From positions 1 through 26,242 of the forward strand of contig NZ_JBFXIO010000018.1 of assembly GCF_050175855.1 (NCBI RefSeq): a stretch of 26,242 bases of DNA. Direction: 5' to 3'. This document shows, piece by piece, positions 6,261 to 14,225 of this stretch (positions are counted from its first letter, which is position 1; each line of letters starts with the position of its first letter). The stretch is from Piscinibacter sp050175855 (GTDB taxonomy: Bacteria; Pseudomonadota; Gammaproteobacteria; Burkholderiales; Burkholderiaceae_C). Under the pieces are notes generated by a model. The model did not search any database. It saw only the letters and a list, made by a program, of their open reading frames with translations, and had not been told where the DNA came from. The translations under genes were made by a program, and so were the position numbers.

Positions 6261-8021
6261 TCAATGCTCCGTGCCGAGGTAGGCAGCGCGAACCGCCGGG
6301 CTGGCCTGCACCTCTTCGGGCGTGCCCTCGATCAGCTTGGTGCCGAACTCCATCACCACCACGCGGTCGACCAGGCCCATCACCAGGTCCATGTCGTGCT
6401 CGACCAGCAGGATGGCCATGCCTTCGTCGCGCAGCTGGCGCAGCACGGCGGCCAGCGCCTGCTTCTCCTTCAGGCGCAATCCGGCGGCCGGCTCGTCGAG
6501 CAGCAGCAGCAAGGGGTCGGCGCACAGCGCGCGGGCGATCTCCATCAGGCGCTGCGGGCCCAGCGCCAGGTTGCCGGCCAGCTCGTGCATGCGGTCGGCC
6601 ATGCCGATGCGCTCGAGCTGCTGCTGAGCCTCGCGCAGCAGGCGCTTCTCTTCCGTGCGGTCCAGGCGAAGCACGGCCGACGCCACGCCGGCCGAACCGC
6701 GCAGGTGGGCGCCGAGCGCGACGTTCTCCAGCACCGTCATCGTCGGGATCATCTTGACGTGCTGGAAGGTCCGCGCCACGCCGCGCGCGGCGATCTCGCG
6801 CGAGGGCAGGCTCTGGATCTGCTGGCCGCGCAGCGTGACCTGGCCGCGCGTGGCCGGCAGCACGCCGGTGACGAGGTTGAAGGTGGTCGACTTGCCCGCG
6901 CCGTTGGGCCCGATCAGGCCGAGGATCTGGCCGGCGCGCACCTGGAAGCTGACGTCGTTGACCGCCACGAGGCCGCCGAACTCCTTGCGCGCGTCCTTCA
7001 CGTCGAGCACCACCTCGCCGCGCGGCGGCTGCTCACGGTGCGGCAGCGGCTGCGCGTCGGCCCAGTCGACCGCGCGCGGCGGCTTCGGGAAGCGCGCCTC
7101 GACGAAGGCCCAGATGCCGTCGCGCGCGTACTGCAGCACGAGGATCAGCAGGATGCCGAAGACGATGATCTCGTAGTTGCCGCTGGTGCCGAACAGCGCG
7201 GGAAGCCAGTCCTGCAGCTGCTCCTCCATCACCTTGACGACGGTGGAGCCGACGATCGCGCCCCACACATGGCCGACGCCGCCGACCACCGCCATGAACA
7301 GGTACTCGATGCCCTTGTTCAGGCCGAACGGCGAGGGATTCACCGTGCGCTGGAAGTGCGCGAACAGCCAGCCCGAGACGCTGGCCAGCAGCGCGGCCAG
7401 CACGAAGGCGGTGACCTTCAGGCGGAAGGTGTTGACGCCCATCGCCTCGGCCATGGTCGTGCCGCCCTTGACGGCGCGCAGCGCCCGCCCGGTGCGCGAG
7501 TCGAGCAGGCGGATCGAGCCGAACGCCGCCAGCAGCACCAGCAGCCACAGCAGGTAGTAGAAGTGACGGCCGGTATTGAGCACGATGCCGAAGAACTCGA
7601 TGGCGGGGATGCCCAGCAGGCCGTCGTACTTGCCCAGCGCGTCGATGTTGCCCAGCAGGTAGTACAGGCTCAGGCCCCAGGCGATGGTGGCCAGCGGCAG
7701 GAAGTGTCCCGACATGCGCAGCGTGATCCAGCCCAGCACCAGTGCCGCGACGAAGGTGAAGGCCAGGCCGACCCACACCGTGAGCCAGGGCGAGACCCCG
7801 TGCGTCAGCGTGAGGTAGGCGGCCGTGTAGGCGCCCATGCCGACGAAGGCAGCCTGGCCGAAGCTGGTCAGGCCGGCCACGCCGGTCAGCAGCACCAGGC
7901 CGATGGCGACCAGCGAATACAGGCCGATGTAGTTGGCCTGGGTGATCCAGAACTCGGGCACCGGCAGCAGCGGCAGGGCTGCCACCAGCACGACGAAAGC
8001 GATCAGGACATAGCGGCGCAT
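6261..8021 (-). CDS. LivM-LivG fusion: ABC permease joined to ATP-binding domain
   Basis: One 586-residue reading frame carries two transporter subunits. Residues 1 to about 305 are a LivM-type permease with multiple membrane helices (GVAGLTSFGQAAFVGMGAY near 47-65; VVGGVGHVWGAIVG near 245-258). Residues about 306-335 are a Pro/Arg-rich linker. Residues about 336-586 are a LivG-type ATPase with Walker A GPNGAGKST (371-379), Walker B LLLLLDEPAAGL and H-loop LLVEHD. The ABC signature reads LALGPQR instead of an LSGGQ-like sequence, so the usual Ser and first Gly are replaced. No frameshift is needed and codon use is continuous. The paralogous system at 20400-24926 has these as two genes. Such fusions occur in some Burkholderiales; the altered signature deserves checking. 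ATG 8021 lies 4 bp after the livH stop. Confidence 0.93.
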   Translation of the reverse strand: MRRYVLIAFVVLVAALPLLPVPEFWITQANYIGLYSLVAIGLVLLTGVAGLTSFGQAAFVGMGAYTAAYLTLTHGVSPWLTVWVGLAFTFVAALVLGWITLRMSGHFLPLATIAWGLSLYYLLGNIDALGKYDGLLGIPAIEFFGIVLNTGRHFYYLLWLLVLLAAFGSIRLLDSRTGRALRAVKGGTTMAEAMGVNTFRLKVTAFVLAALLASVSGWLFAHFQRTVNPSPFGLNKGIEYLFMAVVGGVGHVWGAIVGSTVVKVMEEQLQDWLPALFGTSGNYEIIVFGILLILVLQYARDGIWAFVEARFPKPPRAVDWADAQPLPHREQPPRGEVVLDVKDARKEFGGLVAVNDVSFQVRAGQILGLIGPNGAGKSTTFNLVTGVLPATRGQVTLRGQQIQSLPSREIAARGVARTFQHVKMIPTMTVLENVALGAHLRGSAGVASAVLRLDRTEEKRLLREAQQQLERIGMADRMHELAGNLALGPQRLMEIARALCADPLLLLLDEPAAGLRLKEKQALAAVLRQLRDEGMAILLVEHDMDLVMGLVDRVVVMEFGTKLIEGTPEEVQASPAVRAAYLGTEH

Positions 8022-8025
8022 GGGA

Positions 8026-9066
8026 TCACTCTTCCTCGTCGTGATGGCCGTGCTGGAAGCTGCGCCACAGCAGCACGGGGATGATCAGCGTGAAGACGAT
8101 GACCTCCTTGAAGGCACTGGCCCAGAACGAGCCGAAGCTCTCGATCAGGCCGACGAAGATCGCGCCGAGCGCGGCGGCCGGGTAGCTGGAGAGCGCGCCG
8201 AAGATCGCGGCCACGAAGCCCTTCAGGCCGATCAGGAAGCCGGAGTCGTAGAACATCGTCGTGGTCGGCCCGATCAGCAGGCCCGACAGCGCGCCCATGA
8301 AGGCGGCCAGGCCGAAGCTCATCCGGCCGGCGCCGGAGGTGGAGATGCCCATCAGCCGCGCGCCCAGCCGGTTCACCGCGGTGGCGCGCAGCGCCTTGCC
8401 GCGCAGCGTGCGCTCGAAGAACAGGTACAGCGCGACGATCAGCGCGATCGAGACCATGAAGATGATCAGCGTCTGGCCCGACAGCGTGAGTGGCCCGGCC
8501 GTGAAGCGCGCATCCCAGAAGCTCGGGTTGCGGAAGCCCTCGGCGCCGAAGAACACCAGGCCCAGGCCGGTGAGCGCGAAGTGCGCGCCGACCGAGACGA
8601 TCAGCAGCACCAGCACGGTGGCATCGGCCAGCCTCTCGTAGGCCAGGCGGTAGAGCAAGGGACCGAGCGGGGTCACGATCGCCAGCGTCAGCAGGCTCTG
8701 CAGCAGCAGCGGCAGCTGCCTCGGCGCCGCCCACCAGGTGACGGCGGTGACCGCCACCGGGAAGGCCAGCGACTTCAGCAGGCCCAGCGCCACCGCGCTC
8801 GCCGGCAGCCCGCGCCGCAGGTCGGCCACGGCGTCGAGCACGGCCGCGGCCACGGCCATCACCAGCAGCAGCCACACCGTGCCCGGCACCTGACCGAGCT
8901 GCAGCAGCGCCAGCGTGAGCGCGCCGTAGGCGACGAACTCGCCCTGCGGGATGAAGATCACCCGCGTGACGGCGAATACCAGCACCGTGGCCAGGGCCAG
9001 CAGCGCATAGACCGCGCCGTTGGTGATGCCGTCCAGCGTCAGGATGCTGGCGATCGTGAAGTCCAT
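8026..9066 (-). CDS. livH: LivH-type ABC transporter permease
   Basis: The 346-residue product is almost entirely hydrophobic helices. It has the LivH start pattern ITNGAVYALLALATVLVF and the conserved late segment GFVAAIFGALSSYPAAALGA, which contacts the ATPase. It is about 50 residues longer than typical LivH proteins (compare 291 for the paralogue at 21570-22445); the extra length lies near residues 80-125. The C terminus is a His/acidic tail, HGHHDEEE, of unknown meaning. It is 3 bp downstream of the binding-protein gene and 4 bp upstream of the LivM-LivG fusion, within the same operon. Confidence 0.93.
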   Translation of the reverse strand: MDFTIASILTLDGITNGAVYALLALATVLVFAVTRVIFIPQGEFVAYGALTLALLQLGQVPGTVWLLLVMAVAAAVLDAVADLRRGLPASAVALGLLKSLAFPVAVTAVTWWAAPRQLPLLLQSLLTLAIVTPLGPLLYRLAYERLADATVLVLLIVSVGAHFALTGLGLVFFGAEGFRNPSFWDARFTAGPLTLSGQTLIIFMVSIALIVALYLFFERTLRGKALRATAVNRLGARLMGISTSGAGRMSFGLAAFMGALSGLLIGPTTTMFYDSGFLIGLKGFVAAIFGALSSYPAAALGAIFVGLIESFGSFWASAFKEVIVFTLIIPVLLWRSFQHGHHDEEE

Positions 9067-9069
9067 CGC

Positions 9070-10203
9070 TTACTCGACCTTCCAGTCGCCGTTCACCACC
9101 TTGAGGATCACGCCGGTCTCGGTGGTGAAGCCCCAGTGGTTGTCCTTGGTGTAGTTCAGCACGCCGTGCGAGACGACGGTGCGACCCATGTTCTCGACGG
9201 CGTCGCGCAGCGCGGCACGGAACTCCTTGGTGCCCGGCTTGGCCTTCTTCAGCGCCACCGGCACGACCTTCTCGAGCACGACGATGGCGTCGTAGGCGTG
9301 GCCGCCGAACTGGTTGCGGCTGCCCGCGCCGTAGGCCTTCTCGTACTTGGCGACGAAGTCGGCCGCCAGCGCCTTGGACGGGTGGTTGGCCGGCAGCTGC
9401 TCGGGGATCACCGCCGGGCCGGAGGTCACGAAGGCGCCTTCGACGTCCTTGCCGCCCACGCGCACCAGGTCGCGCGAGGCCGCAGCGTGGGTCTGGTAGA
9501 TCTTGCCCTTGAAGCCGCGCTCGACGATGCCCTTGTGCGGCATCGCGGCGCCCGAGCCGGAGGCGACGATCAGCATCGCGTCGGGATTGGCCGAGACCAG
9601 CTTGAGCGCCTGCGCGGTGACGCTGGTGTCGGCGCGCGCGAAGCGCTCGGTGGCGATGATCTGCGGGCCGCCCAGCGCCTGCGACTGCGCCTTGAAGTCG
9701 TTCAGCCAGCTCTCACCGTAGGCATCGGTGTAGCCGAGGAAGCCGACGGTCTTCACGCCGTTCTTCTTCATGTGCTCGATCATCGCGAAGGCCATCACCG
9801 CGTTGCCCTGCGGCAGACGGAAGGCCCAGTGGTCCTTGCCCGCGGGCAGCACGGCCGGCGAGAACATGAACTGCACCGTCTCCGACTCGGCGATCGGGCC
9901 GGCCATCGCGATGGCCACCGGCGTGGCGGCGGAGCCCATGATGATGTCGGCCTTGTCCTCGGTGATGAACTTCTTCGCGTTGGTCACGCCCTTGGTCGGG
10001 TCGGTGGCGTCGTCGAGCACTATCACGTTGAGCTTCTCGCCGGCGATCTCCTTCGGCCAGAGCTTGATGTAGTTGGCCATCGGGATGCCCAGGCCGGAGG
10101 CCGGGCCGGTCAGCGGCAGGCTGATGCCGATGGTGATGTCGGCCTGCGCGGCGCCGGCCAGCAGGGCCGTCGCGACGGCGACCAGGGTCTTCAGAGCTTT
10201 CAT
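9070..10203 (-). CDS. LivK-type periplasmic substrate-binding protein of the catabolic operon
   Basis: The 377-residue product begins MKALKTLVAVATALLAGAAQA, a clean Sec signal peptide with cleavage after residue 21. The mature DITIGISLPLTGPASGLG is the standard type-1 periplasmic binding fold start, and GYTDAYGESWLNDF plus GFVTTETGVI-like late segments fit the family. The frame is open to 10305, but ATG 10203 is chosen because a GGAGAC ribosome site (complement of 10210-10215) precedes it and the signal peptide starts there. It lies between the thioesterase gene (34 bp) and livH (3 bp). This placement inside a hydroxycinnamate degradation operon suggests an aromatic acid ligand rather than leucine; the R. 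palustris CouP protein is a precedent for this class. The ligand is inferred from context only. Confidence 0.93.
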   Translation of the reverse strand: MKALKTLVAVATALLAGAAQADITIGISLPLTGPASGLGIPMANYIKLWPKEIAGEKLNVIVLDDATDPTKGVTNAKKFITEDKADIIMGSAATPVAIAMAGPIAESETVQFMFSPAVLPAGKDHWAFRLPQGNAVMAFAMIEHMKKNGVKTVGFLGYTDAYGESWLNDFKAQSQALGGPQIIATERFARADTSVTAQALKLVSANPDAMLIVASGSGAAMPHKGIVERGFKGKIYQTHAAASRDLVRVGGKDVEGAFVTSGPAVIPEQLPANHPSKALAADFVAKYEKAYGAGSRNQFGGHAYDAIVVLEKVVPVALKKAKPGTKEFRAALRDAVENMGRTVVSHGVLNYTKDNHWGFTTETGVILKVVNGDWKVE

Positions 10204-10237
10204 CGCTTTGTCTCCGGAAGTTGAGAGGGGAAAGGGA

Positions 10238-10669
10238 TCAAGAGCACAGGGCCTTGATGTCGTCGGGAACGGGAATCGCGCGCAGCCGGTCGGGGTTGTC
10301 GGCATCGCGCTTGACGAAGGCGCGCACCTCGCGGCCTTCGCAGATCAGGTCCTCACCTTGTGGACTCGCCCGCGTCACGCGGTGCATCTGCACGAACACC
10401 TTCTCGCGCCACTCCTCGATCCAGGTGGCGATGGTGATCGTCTCGCCGTAGGTCACGGCCTTGATGAACTTCGTGTTGATCTCGAGCAGCGGCGTGCCGA
10501 CGATGCCGCGCGTCTTGACCAGCTCGCGCCACGGCGGCAGGCCGCAGTCCATGAAGAACTTCAGCGAGGCCGCATCCATCCAGCGCGAGAAATTCGGGAA
10601 GAACACGATCCCTGCGGGATCGCAGTCGCCGAAGTGCACGTCGACGGAGTGGAGGGTGGTCTTGGGCAT
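10238..10669 (-). CDS. 4-hydroxybenzoyl-CoA thioesterase-like hotdog enzyme
   Basis: The 143-residue product is a single hotdog-fold domain. The N-terminal FGDCDPAGIVFFPNFSRW closely follows what I recall of the Pseudomonas sp. CBS-3 4-hydroxybenzoyl-CoA thioesterase, including D17, the catalytic aspartate there. GLPPWRELV, RGIVGTP and the ending RAIPVPDDIKALCS also correspond to that protein. It would hydrolyse an aroyl-CoA (4-hydroxybenzoyl-CoA, vanilloyl-CoA or similar) to the free acid and CoA, presumably in the cytoplasm. It is the last chemical step expected after thiolytic cleavage of a beta-keto-hydroxycinnamoyl-CoA. The gene starts 12 bp after the SDR gene's stop. Confidence in the family is high; in the exact aroyl substrate, moderate. 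Confidence 0.9.
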   Translation of the reverse strand: MPKTTLHSVDVHFGDCDPAGIVFFPNFSRWMDAASLKFFMDCGLPPWRELVKTRGIVGTPLLEINTKFIKAVTYGETITIATWIEEWREKVFVQMHRVTRASPQGEDLICEGREVRAFVKRDADNPDRLRAIPVPDDIKALCS

Positions 10670-10681
10670 GGGTTGGCGGTC

Positions 10682-11446
10682 TCAGCGCGGGGCCAGGCGC
10701 AGCGCGCCGTCCAGCCGGATCACCTCGCCGTTGAGCGAGAGGTTGCGGATGATGCCCGCGGCCAGCTCGGCGAACTCTTCGGGTTTGCCCAGACGCTTGG
10801 GGAAGGGAATGCTCGCGGCCAGCGACTCCTGCACCTGCTGCGGCAGCTCGGCCATCAAGGGCGTGAGGAACAGGCCCGGCGCGATGGTGCACACGCGCAC
10901 GCCGAACTGCGCCAGGTCGCGCGCCAGCGGCAGCGTCATGCCGACGATGCCGCCCTTGCTGGCCGCGTAGGCCTCCTGACCCACCTGGCCGTCGAAGGCG
11001 GCCACCGAGGCGGTGTTGACGACCACGCCGCGCTCGCCATCGGTCAGCGGATCGAGCTTGACCATTTCGGCCACCACCAGGCGGGTGATGTTGTAGGTGC
11101 CGATCAGGTTGACGCGCACCACGCGCTCGAAGTCTTCCAGCGGCGCGGGCGAGCCGTCCTTGCCGACGATGCGCCTGGCCGTGCCGATGCCGGCGACGTT
11201 CATCAGCATCCGCGCCGGGCCGTGGGCAGCACGGGCCGCATCGAGCGCAGCCGTGACGCTCGCGGTGTCGGTGATGTCGCAGCCGAGCCCGAGGCCACCG
11301 ATTTCCGCGGCGAGCGCCTGCGCGCCCTCCGCATTGCGGTCGAGCACCGCCACCTTCGCGCCCTGGCGGGCGAGTTCGCGCGCGGTGGCGGCGCCCAGGC
11401 CCGAGGCCCCTCCGGTGACGAGTGCGGCGTGTCCGGCGATGTCCAT
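10682..11446 (-). CDS. SDR 3-hydroxyacyl-CoA dehydrogenase (HSD17B10-like)
   Basis: The 254-residue product is a classical short-chain dehydrogenase. It has the TGGASGLG nucleotide-binding loop (11-18), D36 after the second strand (AVLDRN) favouring NAD+ over NADP+, NVAG (83-86), catalytic S147 in NTAS, and Y160/K164 in YAASK. The overall pattern resembles the type II 3-hydroxyacyl-CoA dehydrogenase group. In the operon it follows the CoA ligase by 26 bp and precedes the thioesterase. The expected role is oxidation of 3-hydroxy-3-arylpropionyl-CoA, the hydratase product, to the beta-keto thioester, with NADH formed. Substrate assignment rests on context. Confidence 0.93.
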   Translation of the reverse strand: MDIAGHAALVTGGASGLGAATARELARQGAKVAVLDRNAEGAQALAAEIGGLGLGCDITDTASVTAALDAARAAHGPARMLMNVAGIGTARRIVGKDGSPAPLEDFERVVRVNLIGTYNITRLVVAEMVKLDPLTDGERGVVVNTASVAAFDGQVGQEAYAASKGGIVGMTLPLARDLAQFGVRVCTIAPGLFLTPLMAELPQQVQESLAASIPFPKRLGKPEEFAELAAGIIRNLSLNGEVIRLDGALRLAPR

Positions 11447-11472
11447 GTGCGTGTCCTCGAATCAGCGATGGC

Positions 11473-13323
11473 TCAGCGCTGCGGCAGGTAGACGCCGTCG
11501 CCGCCGGCGTACAGGTGCTCGACCAGCGCCTCGCGGTGTGTCAGCACGGCGCGCTGGTTGATCGAGCCCTTGTCGGTGACCTCGCCGCGGTCGATGCTCG
11601 GCGGATCGACCAGCACCAGCGCGCGCGCCACCCGCGTGGCGCTGCCGGTGCCGGCGGCCCACTGGCCATCGACCAGGCGCTGGAAGAACTCGTGCACCTC
11701 GGGCGCGGCCAGCACGTCGGCCGCCGGCGCGTCGGCGGCCAGGCCGGCGAAGGCGCGGCAGGCGTCCAGGCGCGGGAAGATCAAGAGGCCGATCTCGTCG
11801 CGGTTGAGGCCGGCCACCACCACGTCCTGCACGCAGGGGTCGCCGGCGGCGATCACGCGGGCACGCAGCGGGCCCACCGAGACGAAGGTGCCGGTGGAGA
11901 GCTTGAAGTCCTCGGCGGTGCGGCCGTCGAACATGAAGCCGCGGCCGGGGCGGGTCGGGTCGATCGGCTTGATCGCATCGCCGCTGCAGTAGAAGCCTTC
12001 GGCGTCGAACGATTCGGCGGTCTGCTCCGGTGCGCGCCAGAAGCCCGGCGTGACGTTGGGGCCGCGGTAGCGCACCTCGGTCTTGTCGCCACTGGGCACC
12101 AGCTTGAGCTCCATGCCCGGCGCCGGCAGGCCGATGTGGCCCGACTTCACTTCGCCGGCGTTGGCGCACACGGCGAACGGCGCGGTCTCGGTCATGCCCA
12201 GGCCGGTGAGCATGCGGATGCGCTCGCCGCAGGTCTGCTCGGCGATGCGGTCGAGCTTGTCCCACACCGGCTGCGACAGGCCCGCGCCGGCGAAGAAGAA
12301 CATGTTGACGCGTGCAAACAGCGAGTCGCGCAGTTTCGCGTCGCTGTCCATCGCGTTGGCGATCTCCTCGAAGCCCTTGGGCACGTTGAAGTACACCGTG
12401 GGCGAGATCTCGCGCAGGTTGCGCAGCGTCTCGTGGATCAGCGCCGGCGTCGGCTTGCCTTCGTCGATGTAGAGCGTCCCGCCGTTGTAGATGGTCAGGC
12501 CGACGTTATGGTTGCCGCCGAAGGTGTGGTTCCAGGGCAGCCAGTCCACCAGCACCGGCCGCACCTGGCCGAGGCCGGGGAAGCACTGCAGGATCTGCTG
12601 CTGGTTGGCGCAGATCATGCGCTGCGTGTTGATCACGCCCTTGGGCAGCTTGGTCGAGCCCGAGGTGAAGAGGAACTTGGCGATGGTGTCGGGGCCGACC
12701 TTCTCGTGGGCCGCGTCCACCGCCGCGGTGGCAGGCGAGGCGAGCAGGTCGTCGAACGACAGGGTCTTGCGTCCGTCGATCGTGCCCTGCGTCAGCACCA
12801 CCGGCGTGCTGGCCGGCACCACCGCCTGGATGGCGCGGCCATAGCCGCTGGCCGACGAGGCGAACACCAGGCCCGGCGTCAGCACGCCGAGGATGTGGCG
12901 CAGCTTGCCGTAGTCCTGCGAGACGGTGGAATAGGCCGGCGACACCGGCGCGAAGGGAACGCCGGCGAACATGGCACCCAGGCCGAGCAGCAGGTGCTCG
13001 AGGTCGTTGTCCGACAGGATGGCCACCGGGTGCTGCGCCGACAGGCCGAGGTCGAGCAGGTGCTGGGCGATGCGCTTCGCGGCATCGACCGCCTGCGCGT
13101 AGCTGATGCGCCGCCAGTCGCCGCCGTGCACGCGCTTGGCGGCCAGGGTGTGGTCGGGCGACACCTGCGCCCAGTGCAGCAGCCGGTCGGTCAGGCGCTG
13201 CGGATACTCGCCGAGAGGCTCGGTCGAGGTGACGATCGTGCAGCCGTCCTCGCGACTCTCGAAGTGCGCCGACAGCGAGCCGCCGAGCGGCAGCGCACGA
13301 TACCGGGCCGGCGCGGCGCTCAC
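11473..13323 (-). CDS. fcs: feruloyl-CoA synthase (hydroxycinnamate:CoA ligase)
   Basis: The 616-residue product is an ANL-superfamily acyl-CoA ligase of the feruloyl-CoA synthase group. The ATP loop is FTSGSTKLPKGVINTQRM (about 219-236), with Lys where the usual motif has Gly. DWLPWNHTFGGNHN (260-273) and YFNVPKGFEEI are characteristic. The C-terminal catalytic lysine is K585 in EVTDKGSINQ, the feruloyl-CoA synthase form of the A10 motif. It activates ferulate, p-coumarate or caffeate to the CoA thioester using ATP. The start is GTG 13323, overlapping the hydratase stop by 4 bp (GTGA), which indicates translational coupling. A paralogue with a different regulator lies at 16391-18202. The preferred hydroxycinnamate cannot be read from sequence alone. 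Confidence 0.9.
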   Translation of the reverse strand: MSAAPARYRALPLGGSLSAHFESREDGCTIVTSTEPLGEYPQRLTDRLLHWAQVSPDHTLAAKRVHGGDWRRISYAQAVDAAKRIAQHLLDLGLSAQHPVAILSDNDLEHLLLGLGAMFAGVPFAPVSPAYSTVSQDYGKLRHILGVLTPGLVFASSASGYGRAIQAVVPASTPVVLTQGTIDGRKTLSFDDLLASPATAAVDAAHEKVGPDTIAKFLFTSGSTKLPKGVINTQRMICANQQQILQCFPGLGQVRPVLVDWLPWNHTFGGNHNVGLTIYNGGTLYIDEGKPTPALIHETLRNLREISPTVYFNVPKGFEEIANAMDSDAKLRDSLFARVNMFFFAGAGLSQPVWDKLDRIAEQTCGERIRMLTGLGMTETAPFAVCANAGEVKSGHIGLPAPGMELKLVPSGDKTEVRYRGPNVTPGFWRAPEQTAESFDAEGFYCSGDAIKPIDPTRPGRGFMFDGRTAEDFKLSTGTFVSVGPLRARVIAAGDPCVQDVVVAGLNRDEIGLLIFPRLDACRAFAGLAADAPAADVLAAPEVHEFFQRLVDGQWAAGTGSATRVARALVLVDPPSIDRGEVTDKGSINQRAVLTHREALVEHLYAGGDGVYLPQR

Positions 13324-14132
13324 GCCTTCTTCTCCACCTTGCCGGCGCGCTTCTCGAGGAAGGCACGCACGCGCTGCTTGGCGGCATCGTCGCCCTGGGC
13401 GATGGCGGCCATCAGCGATTCGACGAATAGCCCGTCGTTCTGCGACAGGTCGGCGATGCGCGGCAGCGCCTGCATCACCGAGAAATTGGACAGCGGTGCG
13501 TTGCCGGCGATCTTCGCGGCCAGCTCGCAGCCCTTGGCGAAGCCGGCGCCGGCCGGCACCACGTACTGCGACAGGCCGCGGCGCTCGCCTTCCTGCGCAT
13601 CCAGCACACGGCCGGTGAGCATCATGTCGGTCATGGTGTGAACGCCGGCCAGGCGCGGCACGCGCGCCGAGCCGCCGCCGCCGACGAAGATGCCGCGCTG
13701 CCCCTCGGGCAGGCCGTAGTAGGCGCTCTCTTCGGCCACGCGGATGTGGCAGCTGCTGGCCAGCTCCAGCCCGCCGCCGACCACCGCGCCGTGCAGCACC
13801 GCCACCACCGGCACGCGGCCGAACTGGATGGCGTCCATCGCAGCGTGCCAGGTGCGTGAATGGATGACCCCCTCGGCCACGCTGCGCTCGCTCAGCTCGG
13901 ACAGGTCGAGACCGGCGCAGAAGTGATCGCCCTCGCCGGTGAGCACGACCGCCTTGACCGCCTCGGGCAGCGAGACGAAGGCGCTGTGCAGCTGGGCGAC
14001 CAGCGTGTCGTTGACGGCGTTGCGCTTGGCCGGGCGATTCAGCCGGACATGCGCGACGTCATCGGCGATCTCGATACGCAGCAGGTCGAGCGCGGCCAGC
14101 GCACCGGTGGCGGGAACGAAGTTGAGGCTCAT
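13320..14132 (-). CDS. enoyl-CoA hydratase (crotonase family), likely hydroxycinnamoyl-CoA hydratase
   Basis: The 270-residue product is a crotonase. Oxyanion-hole segments are GEGDHFCAGLDLSEL (66-80) and LHGAVVGGGLELASS (113-127). Both catalytic glutamates of true enoyl-CoA hydratases are present: E123 in GGGLELAS and E143 in YGLPEGQRG. In the hydroxycinnamoyl-CoA hydratase-lyase (HCHL/Ech) that makes vanillin, the position equivalent to E123 is Ser, as I recall, so this enzyme looks like a hydratase only. It is the first gene of the ten-gene operon, with the TTAGTTA dyads just upstream and a 4-bp overlap with the CoA ligase. Expected reaction: water addition to feruloyl- or coumaroyl-CoA giving the 3-hydroxy thioester. 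The substrate is contextual. Confidence 0.9.
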   Translation of the reverse strand: MSLNFVPATGALAALDLLRIEIADDVAHVRLNRPAKRNAVNDTLVAQLHSAFVSLPEAVKAVVLTGEGDHFCAGLDLSELSERSVAEGVIHSRTWHAAMDAIQFGRVPVVAVLHGAVVGGGLELASSCHIRVAEESAYYGLPEGQRGIFVGGGGSARVPRLAGVHTMTDMMLTGRVLDAQEGERRGLSQYVVPAGAGFAKGCELAAKIAGNAPLSNFSVMQALPRIADLSQNDGLFVESLMAAIAQGDDAAKQRVRAFLEKRAGKVEKKA

Positions 14133-14147
14133 GGGGGTCTCGCAAAT

Positions 14148-14171
14148 TTAGTTAGAAGTTTTAACTAACTA
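14148..14171. promoter_or_regulatory. TTAGTTA dyad A: likely operator of the catabolic operon
   Basis: TTAGTTA (14148-14154), 7 bases, then TAACTAA (14162-14168) form a perfect 7-bp-arm dyad. An overlapping register pairs TAGTTAG (14149-14155) with CTAACTA (14165-14171). It lies 16 bp upstream of the hydratase ATG (14132, minus strand) in a conspicuously AT-rich patch. On the minus strand TTTACC (complement of 14190-14195) could be a -35 element whose -10 falls inside the dyad. AT-rich dyads of this style are typical MarR-family operators. Binding by the MarR protein at 3276-3758 is inferred. Confidence 0.65.
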
Positions 14172-14225
14172 GCCCGAGGCATCCACCGGGTAAACCCTGT
14201 TGAACTCTTGTGCGGAGTCGATCTT

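Noticed and set aside
3821..6757. A 978-residue plus-strand open frame
   Set aside because: It is antisense to the acyl-CoA dehydrogenase, livF and part of the fusion gene. The translation is His/Arg/Gln/Ala-rich without any domain, a usual artefact of high third-position GC.
6261..8021. Fusion gene as an assembly or frameshift artefact
   Set aside because: The frame is continuous, with a plausible linker, consistent codon use, and flanking genes spaced normally; fused LivM-LivG proteins are known in this group.
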